This document shows positions 25,355 to 30,649 of a DNA stretch of 30,649 nucleotides, piece by piece. The notes under the pieces were generated by a model, which was not told the DNA's origin, searched no databases, and saw only the letters and a program-made list of their open reading frames with translations. A program made the translations under genes and the position numbers. Origin of the DNA: CAVALG01 sp963630555 (GTDB lineage: Bacteria > Bacillota > Clostridia > Oscillospirales > Acutalibacteraceae); the NCBI GenBank assembly GCA_963630555.1, contig CAVGND010000017.1, positions 1-30,649 on the forward strand. Reading direction: 5' to 3'. Numbering within the stretch: position 1 is the first letter of the stretch; each line of letters begins with the position of its first letter.

Positions 25355-26803
25355 TTAGAATCTGAAATCGCGGCTGTCCGATGTTTTGATTTTTTCAACC
25401 CGCTCCCGTGCAATGTTCCTTACTTTTTCGGACGGTATTTTGTTAAGTTCGCTCTCTATCAATTTAAAGCCGACTTCTTTGGTTTCGTCCGACGCATAAT
25501 CAACAAGATATTCGGTGAGGGTCATAAGGGCGTTGGGGTGGCAGCAATTAAGTATCTGCCCGTTTTTACACAGGCTCATAAAACGGTCGCCTGTGCGTCC
25601 CTCGCGGTAGCAGGCGGTACAGAATGACGGAATGTGCCCCGTTTGCATAAGCCATCTTACAACATCGTCAAGCGTTCTCTGATCCGAAACGTCAAACTGT
25701 TCCGAATCGTGGGGACGTTCTTCTTCACAATATCCGCCTACGGAGGTGCGTGAAGCACCGCTTATCTGCGAAATGCCGTAATTAAGCACATTCCCCCTTA
25801 CGGTTTCACTCTCTCTTGTGGATATTATCATACCGGTATACGGCACGGCTATGCGTATGCAGGCAATTATTTTTGCAAACATATCGTCGGATATTCCGTT
25901 GTCAAAAACATCGGGGTCAATATCGTCGGCGTGTTTAACGCGCGGCACGCTTATTGTGTGCGGGCCTACCCCGTGTACCGCTTCAAGGTGTTCGGCATGC
26001 ATAAGCAATCCCGCAAATTCATAACGGTACCCCTCAAGCCCGAACAGAACGCCGAGCCCTACATCGTCAATCCCGCCTTCCATAGCGCGATCCATTGCCT
26101 CGGTATGATAGTCGTAGTCGTGTTTCGGCCCCGTCGGGTGCAGTTCAAGGTAACTTTTTTTGTTATAAGTTTCCTGAAACAGTATATATGTGCCTATTCC
26201 GGCTTCTTTAAGTTTGCGGTAGTTTTCGACCGTTGTTGCCGCTATGTTTACGTTAACTCGGCGGATGTCACCGTTTTTATGGTGTACCGAATAAATGGTT
26301 TTAATGCAGTCAAGTATATATTCAATCGGGTTGTTTTTCGGGTCTTCGCCCGCCTCTATCGCAAGGCGTTTATGCCCCATATCCTGTAATGCGATAACCT
26401 CTTTTTTAACCTGCTCCTGCGTCAGTTTGATTCTTGCTATATGTTTGTTTTTCATATGGTACGGGCAGTAGACGCAGCCGTTTACGCAGTAGTTTGAAAG
26501 GTAAAGCGGAGCAAACATAACAATGCGGTTGCCGTAAAACGCCTGTTTTATCTCGTTGGCAAGTTCGTACATTCTTTGTACCCTTTCAGGGTCTTCACAG
26601 GCAAGAAGAACCGATGCCTCACGGTGGGTAAGCCCTGCGCAGGTAACGCCGCTGCCGCTTTTTTTCGGGCGGGCTTTTTCCAAAAGGCTGTCAATAAGTT
26701 CTAAATTATTTTTGTTTTGGTCGGCATAGGCAATTGAAGCCAATATTTCCTCGTGATTTATAAATTCTTCGGCTTTTAAAGATTTAATATCGTATACAGC
26801 CAT
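25355..26803 (-). CDS. hydG: [FeFe]-hydrogenase maturase HydG (tyrosine lyase)
   Basis: A 482-residue radical SAM enzyme that splits tyrosine to give the CO and CN ligands of the H-cluster. The radical SAM cysteines are Cys106, Cys110 and Cys113 in YCVNGCVYC. The C-terminal auxiliary-cluster motif Cys395-x2-Cys398-x22-Cys421 is present, distinguishing HydG from ThiH. Length is typical. AAGGAG lies 12 nt upstream of the ATG. It is 21 bp downstream of hydE and 55 bp upstream of hydF. Confidence 0.97.
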   Translation of the reverse strand: MAVYDIKSLKAEEFINHEEILASIAYADQNKNNLELIDSLLEKARPKKSGSGVTCAGLTHREASVLLACEDPERVQRMYELANEIKQAFYGNRIVMFAPLYLSNYCVNGCVYCPYHMKNKHIARIKLTQEQVKKEVIALQDMGHKRLAIEAGEDPKNNPIEYILDCIKTIYSVHHKNGDIRRVNVNIAATTVENYRKLKEAGIGTYILFQETYNKKSYLELHPTGPKHDYDYHTEAMDRAMEGGIDDVGLGVLFGLEGYRYEFAGLLMHAEHLEAVHGVGPHTISVPRVKHADDIDPDVFDNGISDDMFAKIIACIRIAVPYTGMIISTRESETVRGNVLNYGISQISGASRTSVGGYCEEERPHDSEQFDVSDQRTLDDVVRWLMQTGHIPSFCTACYREGRTGDRFMSLCKNGQILNCCHPNALMTLTEYLVDYASDETKEVGFKLIESELNKIPSEKVRNIARERVEKIKTSDSRDFRF

Positions 26804-26824
26804 AATAATTGATATCTCCTTTTT

Positions 26825-27877
26825 TCAGATTTCGTTTTTAATGTCGCCGCGGTCGGTCACAATTTCGTAACCGATTGATTTCATCCGCGCGTTCAGGCAG
26901 TTTTTACATTCTGCCGATTCTTCGCCCGTGCATATCTTATTGTCGTAAAGCGCATATTTTTTTCTTACGGCAACGGGCGAAAGGTTGGGCATAACAACGT
27001 TTGCGCCGGATTTTATACCTTTTTCACGCCCCAACGGGTCTACCGTGCCGAGCGCTGTTGTGGACGGCAGCAAAATATTGGGTTTAATAAGCCGTATGAG
27101 CGATAAAAGGTAGGTTGTAAGTTCCGCCGTCCCGGCGGGAAAATCTGCAAACGGCGTGTCGCTTTGCGGTATAAACGGGCCTATCCCGCACATTTGGGGC
27201 GAAAACTCCTCAATAAATTTAAGGTCTTTTGCCAAACAGCCGGCGGTCTGGTAAGGCGAGCCCACCATAAATCCGCACCCGACCTGAAATCCTAAACTTT
27301 TAAGGTCGTGCAGGCAGCGCATACGGTTATCAAACGACATATTGCTCGGGTGCAGTCTGGCATAATGCTCACGGTCGGCTGTTTCGTGCCGCAAAAGATA
27401 ACGGTCGGCACCCGCTTTTTTCATTTCGGCGTAATCCTCGGTCGGGTATTCTCCGAGTGAGAGGGTGACGGCGCAGTCGGGGTAAATCTCCTTGATCTTT
27501 TTGACGGTTATGCACACGCTTTTAACCGGTATAACCCCCTCGCCCCCTTGTAATACAAAGGTTCTGAAACCGAGGTCGTAGCCGTTTTTACAGCAGGTAA
27601 GGATCTCGTCTTCACTTAAAATGTAACGGTCGCAGGCGGCGTTTGATTTTCGTATGCCGCAATAAAAGCAGTCGTTTTTACAGCAGTTGCCTACTTCAAT
27701 AAGTCCGCGCACATAAACGGCGTTGCCGTATATTTTTCGCCGTATTTTGTCCGCACGGGAAGCTGCGTCGTCGGCAAGTTCGGGTGTTCGAAGTTCAATC
27801 AATTCGCAGTATTCCGTTTCGGTCAGGCTTTTGCCGCTTTCCAGCCTTCCAAGCAGTTCAGCGCCTCTATTCATCAT
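26825..27877 (-). CDS. hydE: [FeFe]-hydrogenase maturase HydE (radical SAM)
   Basis: A 350-residue radical SAM enzyme of the BioB-like group. HydE processes the Fe(CO)2CN-cysteine unit made by HydG on the path to the azadithiolate bridge. The essential cluster is held by Cys66, Cys70 and Cys73 in CCKNDCFYC. The core is complete, and FVLQGGE provides the SAM-contact strand. The start overlaps the upstream regulator gene by 11 nt and has no obvious ribosome site of its own, so translational coupling is likely. It could be confused with PylB, but the hydG-hydF context decides. Confidence 0.95.
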   Translation of the reverse strand: MMNRGAELLGRLESGKSLTETEYCELIELRTPELADDAASRADKIRRKIYGNAVYVRGLIEVGNCCKNDCFYCGIRKSNAACDRYILSEDEILTCCKNGYDLGFRTFVLQGGEGVIPVKSVCITVKKIKEIYPDCAVTLSLGEYPTEDYAEMKKAGADRYLLRHETADREHYARLHPSNMSFDNRMRCLHDLKSLGFQVGCGFMVGSPYQTAGCLAKDLKFIEEFSPQMCGIGPFIPQSDTPFADFPAGTAELTTYLLSLIRLIKPNILLPSTTALGTVDPLGREKGIKSGANVVMPNLSPVAVRKKYALYDNKICTGEESAECKNCLNARMKSIGYEIVTDRGDIKNEI

Positions 27878-28124
27878 AAACTACGTTGGAGTATGCTGTC
27901 TTAACGCTTACGCCCTCAATGTTGCCGAGTTTTCCCGCAAGCGCTGCTATGGTATCCTGCGGCGCATCCAGCGCAATTGACACAATGTGGATGTTTCTTG
28001 TCTTGTAAGGCAGACCCATCCTGCCGATTATGTATTCGCCGTATTCGTGCAAAGCCGTGTTAAGTTGCTCGGCTGAGTCACTCTTTTCAACAATTATCGC
28101 CACTACGGCAACTCTTTTTTGCAT
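27867..28124 (-). CDS. TM1266-family iron-only hydrogenase system regulator
   Basis: An 85-residue protein of the small ferredoxin-fold TM1266 group, regularly found beside hydE/F/G. It starts MQKRVAVVAIIVEKSD and has the family's LGKLGNIEGVSVKT-like ending. The fold resembles the NikR/ACT regulatory domain, so metal- or ligand-linked control of the operon is proposed in the literature but not proven. AAGGAG at 28137-28142 directly abuts an upstream in-frame ATG (28136), so the ATG at 28124, 12 nt from the site, is preferred. It is the first gene of the operon after the structured leader. Confidence 0.87.
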   Translation of the reverse strand: MQKRVAVVAIIVEKSDSAEQLNTALHEYGEYIIGRMGLPYKTRNIHIVSIALDAPQDTIAALAGKLGNIEGVSVKTAYSNVVYDE

Positions 28125-28136
28125 AATTGTATTCAT

Positions 28137-28253
28137 CTCCTTTTAAATAAAAAGCGCCCCGTTCAGGGGCGCAGTAATCCGCAAAATACAACTGTTATGA
28201 TTTCCTGCGCCCTTCAGTCAGGTTACCCTTTCGGTTGGGCATATAAAATATGT
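28137..28253 (-). promoter_or_regulatory. Candidate attenuator/riboswitch leader of the hyd operon
   Basis: The predicted leader RNA (minus strand) holds three competing structures. Aptamer-like part: GCCC (28237-28240) pairs with GGGC (28209-28212), enclosing an ACC-GAAAG-GGT hairpin (28225-28235); CCTG (28219-28222) can pair with CAGG (28204-28207) to make a pseudoknot. Antiterminator: GGGCGCAG (28205-28212) is fully complementary to CTGCGCCC (28167-28174). Terminator: the latter overlaps the 5' arm of a 7-bp GC hairpin (28154-28172) with a U-rich tract, just before the first gene. Pairing by eye only; no known riboswitch class was recognised. Confidence 0.6.
28146..28172 (-). terminator. 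Intrinsic terminator in the hyd leader
   Basis: On the minus strand GCGCCCC (28166-28172), a TGAAC loop (28161-28165) and GGGGCGC (28154-28160) form a perfect 7-bp stem followed by TTTTTATTT. It lies only about 10 nt upstream of the ribosome site of the first hyd-operon gene, inside the transcript, so it must be conditional. Confidence 0.85.
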
Positions 28254-28260
28254 TATCATC

Positions 28261-28289
28261 ATTATATCATGTTTATCGGTAGGTTTCAA
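28261..28289 (-). promoter_or_regulatory. Consensus promoter of the hyd operon
   Basis: On the minus strand TTGAAA (28284-28289), 17 bp and TATAAT (28261-28266). Transcription would start near 28253, giving the structured leader described separately. Confidence 0.85.
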
Positions 28290-28308
28290 GAATTATATTT
28301 TACTCATA

Positions 28309-28391
28309 TTGAAAAAGATTTCACGCGTGGTATAATTATATGTAAACAATTTGTAAACTTATTTAATTTGTTGTCACAACCTATGCAACAA
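28309..28391 (+). promoter_or_regulatory. Promoter and operator-like repeats ahead of the toxin remnant
   Basis: TTGAAA (28309-28314), 16 bp and TATAAT (28331-28336) form a promoter facing the toxin remnant, back to back with the hyd promoter. Just after the -10 lie two TGTAAAC direct repeats 11 bp apart (28341-28347, 28352-28358) and an inverted repeat TTGTTG/CAACAA (28368-28373, 28386-28391). These could be repressor sites. The remaining stretch to 28447 shows no gene. Confidence 0.5.
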
Positions 28392-28457
28392 ATGCCGTTT
28401 TTTCGCCTATTAGTGAGGGGGTTTATACCTCCATCATAAAATTAGGAGTGAAAAACG

Positions 28458-29054
28458 TTGTATATCAAAAAAGTATGCGGATATGTTATCCAAGGAACAG
28501 ATGCATTTATGGATGAAAAAGGCGCCTTGGATAGTTTCAACCCGCAAACAATTCAAAGCAAAAGGTTTAAATGTTGGGTCAATTATTCGGGGGTAGGATT
28601 TGTGAAAAATGCGAAGATTATGAAGGGGAAATTTATTACATGGATGAAAAGCCTGAACCTGAACCCCCGATACACATTAATTGTCGGTGTGAAATTGTTC
28701 CCATGCAGGCAATCATAGCAGGCGGCGCAACAAATGACGGCGACAACGGCGCAGACTGGTGGTTAAAAAAATTTGGGTGTACTTCCTAAGTATTATATAA
28801 CTGCGGAAGAATTGGAAAAATTGGGGTGGAACTACGGGGATAGACCCTCAAAATATGCCCCCGGACGGATGCTAACCTGTGGAGAATATGATAATGACGA
28901 TGGTCACTTACCTCAAAAAAGCGGACGAATATGGTATGAAGCAGATATAAATTATACGCCCGGTCGGAGAAACAGGCACAGGGTCGTTTGGTCAAACGAC
29001 GGACTTATATTTGTTACGTATGACCATTATGAAACATTTTACGAAATAGTATAG
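28458..29054 (+). pseudogene. Frameshifted barnase-type toxin gene with phage-head-like Cys/His motif
   Basis: The reading frame is broken at least twice. The first part (from a TTG at 28458, with AGGAG at 28444-28448) is short and unrecognised. The middle, in another frame (28571-28789), has GRICEKCEDYEGEIYYMDE followed by HINCRC, the C-x2-C...HxNCRC pattern seen at the end of Mu gpF/SPP1 gp7-type head proteins. The last part (28773-29054) is a clear barnase: LPKYYIT-EELEKLGW, KSGRIWYEADINYTPG and YDHYETF, with catalytic Glu56, Arg70 and His85 (counted from 28773) retained. One extra base at G5 (28589-28593) and another at A7 or GGG (28765-28777) would explain both shifts. It resembles the MuF polymorphic toxins of Firmicutes prophages; sequencing error is the alternative. 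Confidence 0.75.
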
Positions 29055-29066
29055 GAGATGGCAGCA

Positions 29067-29360
29067 ATGAAAAAAGAAAAAGTAATAACGCTTGATTTAA
29101 CCGGTTGTGAAAATCGGAGGGAACTGCACGAAAGGATAAGAATAGCCTTTGATTTCCCGAAGTGGTACGGCAAGAATTGGAGTGCATTTTGGGATTTGCT
29201 GAGAACCGATTGCGACGCGAACAAAATAACGGTAATCGGGGAAAGCACGTTGCCCGATAAATTTAAGAGGGATATTGAACAACTTAATGAAATATTGGAG
29301 GATGTTCTTAAAGACCGTGAAAGAACCGGCTGGAAATTCAGTTACGAAATAAAAAATTAA
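29067..29360 (+). CDS. Barstar-family ribonuclease inhibitor (immunity protein)
   Basis: A 97-residue intact barstar-like protein. It keeps the family pattern: DLTGCENRRELHERI, then FDFPKWYGKNWSAFWDLL, where the Trp-Asp corresponds to the barstar region whose Asp39 blocks the barnase active site. It should bind and neutralise the ribonuclease encoded directly upstream. The ATG at 29067 is chosen because AGGAG (29053-29057) is 9 nt upstream; an in-frame ATG at 29058 abuts that site. The site overlaps the toxin stop codon, so the two genes form a coupled toxin-immunity pair, although the toxin frame is broken. Confidence 0.9.
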   Translation: MKKEKVITLDLTGCENRRELHERIRIAFDFPKWYGKNWSAFWDLLRTDCDANKITVIGESTLPDKFKRDIEQLNEILEDVLKDRERTGWKFSYEIKN

Positions 29361-29497
29361 TGCGGCACGCCGATCCCGTACTCCGCACCAAAATACGGCG
29401 GTCGCTGCAGTGTGACAGGTTCGATACGCAGAAAAATACTTGCTGTTGTGAATTGTGCCTGCTGAACGGGCGGCGACACGATCTTAGTGTAAAATAA
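29360..29497 (+). CDS. Possible 45-residue Cys-rich peptide
   Basis: A short frame begins with an ATG that shares a base with the barstar stop (TAATG). It would encode 45 residues, with Cys18 and a CCC-x2-C cluster near 28-33. No ribosome site, homology or conserved pattern is recognised. It may be phage debris or chance. Confidence 0.2.
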   Translation: MRHADPVLRTKIRRSLQCDRFDTQKNTCCCELCLLNGRRHDLSVK

Positions 29498-29513
29498 ATG
29501 TAGAAAAAATAGT

Positions 29514-29584
29514 ACAAGAGTATGCCAAAATGTGTTTTAATAAGGTTAAACGATCTAAAACACTAAGGAGGCGCATACTCTTGT
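29514..29584 (+). repeat. Nested inverted repeat sequestering the transposase start
   Basis: A perfect 12-bp inverted repeat (29514-29525 with 29573-29584) encloses a perfect 8-bp one (29532-29539 with 29556-29563). Together they would fold the RNA into a long hairpin. The ribosome site AAGGAGG (29564-29570) lies inside it and the GTG start at 29583 falls in its outer arm, so incoming transcripts would have the transposase start masked. Confidence 0.7.
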
Positions 29585-30184
29585 GAAAAACAGTATAACA
29601 CAGATAACGGAAGATTTCATCAAAAAAATCGGAGAAATATTAAAAGAAAGTGAAAAACTTTACGAGACAGAAGAAAAAATCAAATTGCAAGCGCAAAATT
29701 TAGCAACAAGCCTTGTGGAACTCTTTATTGAGCAGATAGATAATGAAATATTAGGGGATAAGAAAAAGAGAAAACGGAGGGCTATAGCGTTGAAAGACGC
29801 GGAGACAGAAGAAGTATATTGTTTTCTTACGGTCAGGTTGAATTTGAGAGAACCTATTACAAAAAAGTTTCGGGCGGATATGAATATCTTGCGGATACAG
29901 TTGTAGGCATTAACGAACGGGACAGAATAAGCGAAAATGTGCTATGCAGCCTTGCTGCAGGCGCAAAGGATATGTCTTATGCAAAGGCAAGCGGGCATAT
30001 TACGGGCGGCAAAATAAGCCGACAGACTGTAATGAACTGTGTGAGAGAAAGTAGGGCTGAAGTTACAGAAAGCACTGAAAAGCGGGCAGTCTCAGAGCTG
30101 CATATTGACGCGGATGAGGCTCATGTAACCCTGATTGGCGGTAAAAAGAGCATTGTTCCGCTTGTCAGCGTTTATGAGCCTTAA
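29583..30184 (+). pseudogene. Truncated, frameshifted ISLre2-family transposase
   Basis: Two overlapping frames encode the N-terminal part of an ISLre2 (UPF0236-type) transposase. The first starts at GTG 29583 (helical, Lys/Glu-rich); the second carries FSYGQVEFERTYYKK, SRQTVMN and the acidic motif HIDADEAHV, family hallmarks. The switch happens near 29770-29785, where frame +0 KRKRR should continue as GYSVERRGDRRSIL in the -1 frame, so one base seems lost. After LVSVYEP the frame stops at 30182 and the sequence becomes AT-rich and unrelated. Only about 200 of the family's usual 400-plus residues remain, so it is inactive. Confidence 0.82.
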
Positions 30185-30444
30185 CTTTTCTTATATTCGA
30201 AAAATTATACTCCCAAGACTGATTAAATCAACTAAGTAGATTATATATAAATAATTATCAATTTTCAAGTGCATTATAGAAAATAATAAAAGAAAATAGT
30301 ATAATCGAAGTGATATTTTAATGAATTAAAATTAATTAGTAAATAGTAGTTTATGTATGAATGTTTTTTGAAAGTTGTAAAGAGTCAATTAACAATGTTG
30401 AAAATATTTATTGTTAAATATGTGAGAGGAATATAAAAGTTAAA
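30185..30444. other. AT-rich spacer between two IS remnants
   Basis: This 260-bp stretch is markedly richer in A and T than anything before it and contains no credible gene. A lone TATAAT near 30299 has no convincing -35. It is probably the remains of the DNA into which the IS elements inserted. With the IS end that follows, the gap without a coding sequence extends to 30530. Confidence 0.6.
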
Positions 30445-30508
30445 GAGGCTCTTCTTCAAATTTTGTGTAAACACACTTTAACGGTACAAGAATCAGAATT
30501 TATATCGT

Positions 30509-30539
30509 GGCGTGTGAGCCGCAAAACGGCTTACACGCC
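30509..30539. repeat. Strong hairpin overlapping the transposase stop
   Basis: A 13-bp stem with one mismatch or G-U pair (30509-30521 with 30527-30539) and a 5-nt CAAAA loop. The transposase stop codon (30531-30533) is inside the arm. No T run follows on either strand, so it is not a standard terminator. Confidence 0.8.
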
Positions 30540-30649
30540 GTAATTGCATTTTAGCGGAAATAACGCGGCAAGTTGAGAGTAAATTTCGCCCCAGTCTCTG
30601 CGCCGGCCTGTCCATTTTTTCGTAATATCGACCTGGGCGAGATAAAGCA
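30531..30649 (-). CDS. IS256-family (mutator) transposase, C-terminal fragment
   Basis: Thirty-eight residues of a C-terminus enter from the right edge and end at 30531. LYLAQVDITKKWTG, then RDWGEIYSQLAALFP, match the end of mutator-type transposases (pattern LYLA...KKW...W...L...F). The catalytic DDE core would lie beyond the window. Whether the gene is intact cannot be judged. Confidence 0.7.
   Translation of the reverse strand, partial: LYLAQVDITKKWTGRRRDWGEIYSQLAALFPLKCNYGV

Larger units (their letters stand above)
30445..30649 (-). mobile_element. IS256-family element, 3' end (continues past the window)
   Basis: The transposase tail on the minus strand marks this as an IS. Its probable terminal end begins near 30445 (GAGGCTCTTC) and includes ATTTTGTGTAAA (30460-30471); the minus-strand TTTACACAAAAT motif is common at ends of IS256-type elements in Firmicutes. 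The exact boundary and any target duplication cannot be fixed without the other end. Confidence 0.55.

Noticed and set aside
28137..28253. TPP riboswitch in the hyd leader
   Set aside because: A short AACCTGA...GCGCAGG stretch looks like part of the TPP core, but the essential CUGAGA element and the P4/P5 hairpin are missing.
28137..28253. Glutamine (glnA/Downstream-peptide) riboswitch in the hyd leader
   Set aside because: General layout is slightly similar, but the strongly conserved core bases of that class, as I remember them, are not present.
29760..29790. Programmed -1 frameshift in the ISLre2 transposase
   Set aside because: The A-rich stretch does not give an in-phase X-XXY-YYZ heptamer with good re-pairing, and the element is truncated anyway.
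1..30649. CRISPR array, tRNA or rRNA genes
   Set aside because: No regularly spaced repeats, cloverleaf or rRNA-like stretch was found on reading both strands.

Overview
The window looks like chromosomal DNA of an anaerobic, spore-forming member of the Clostridia (Bacillota), probably of moderate GC. The main evidence is a yab/divIC/spoIIE sporulation-division cluster in Bacillus-like order, a recJ-rel-dtd-hemZ block, and a full set of [FeFe]-hydrogenase maturases (HydE, HydF, HydG). Promoters read as standard sigma-A type (TTGACA-17-TATAAT variants). The last ~2.3 kb is different: AT-rich, with a broken phage-type toxin gene and fragments of two insertion sequences. No tRNA, rRNA or CRISPR array was seen.

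Layout. (1) 1-9216, plus strand: metY and metA (methionine synthesis by the acetylhomoserine route), then tightly packed recJ, rel, dtd, a metallo-beta-lactamase-fold hydrolase and hemZ; one strong promoter at 15-43 heads the run and no internal terminator was found. (2) 9227-13878, plus strand: a zinc-ribbon protein, a YabM-like flippase, HU, RqcP, YabP, YabQ, DivIC and the S1 protein YabR. (3) 13949-17836: a membrane processive family 2 glycosyltransferase (minus) diverging from a secreted, C-terminally anchored protein, a sortase and a membrane protein (plus). This block sits between yabR and spoIIE, which are close together in Bacillus subtilis. (4) 18014-20314: spoIIE, behind a promoter with a 21-bp spacer and tandem Spo0A-box-like repeats. 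(5) 20381-24042: an EF-G paralogue with altered G motifs (minus, long leader) and a serine beta-lactamase-fold hydrolase (plus). (6) 24100-28136, minus strand: TM1266-family regulator-hydE-hydG-hydF, with a consensus promoter and a leader holding competing antiterminator and terminator hairpins. (7) 28309-30649: a frameshifted barnase-type toxin with a phage-head-like Cys/His motif, an intact barstar immunity gene, a truncated ISLre2-family transposase, an AT-rich block and the 3' end of an IS256-family transposase.

How parts work together: MetA makes O-acetylhomoserine and MetY sulfhydrylates it. HydE, HydG and HydF build the H-cluster for a hydrogenase encoded elsewhere. YabP, YabQ and SpoIIE act in sporulation, DivIC in division, and RqcP in ribosome rescue. 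The sortase next to a signal-peptide/KKTGA/TM/KK protein suggests a dedicated surface-anchoring pair. The most promising undescribed element is the hyd leader RNA (about 28253-28137, minus), which has the architecture of an attenuator or riboswitch but matches no class I could name.
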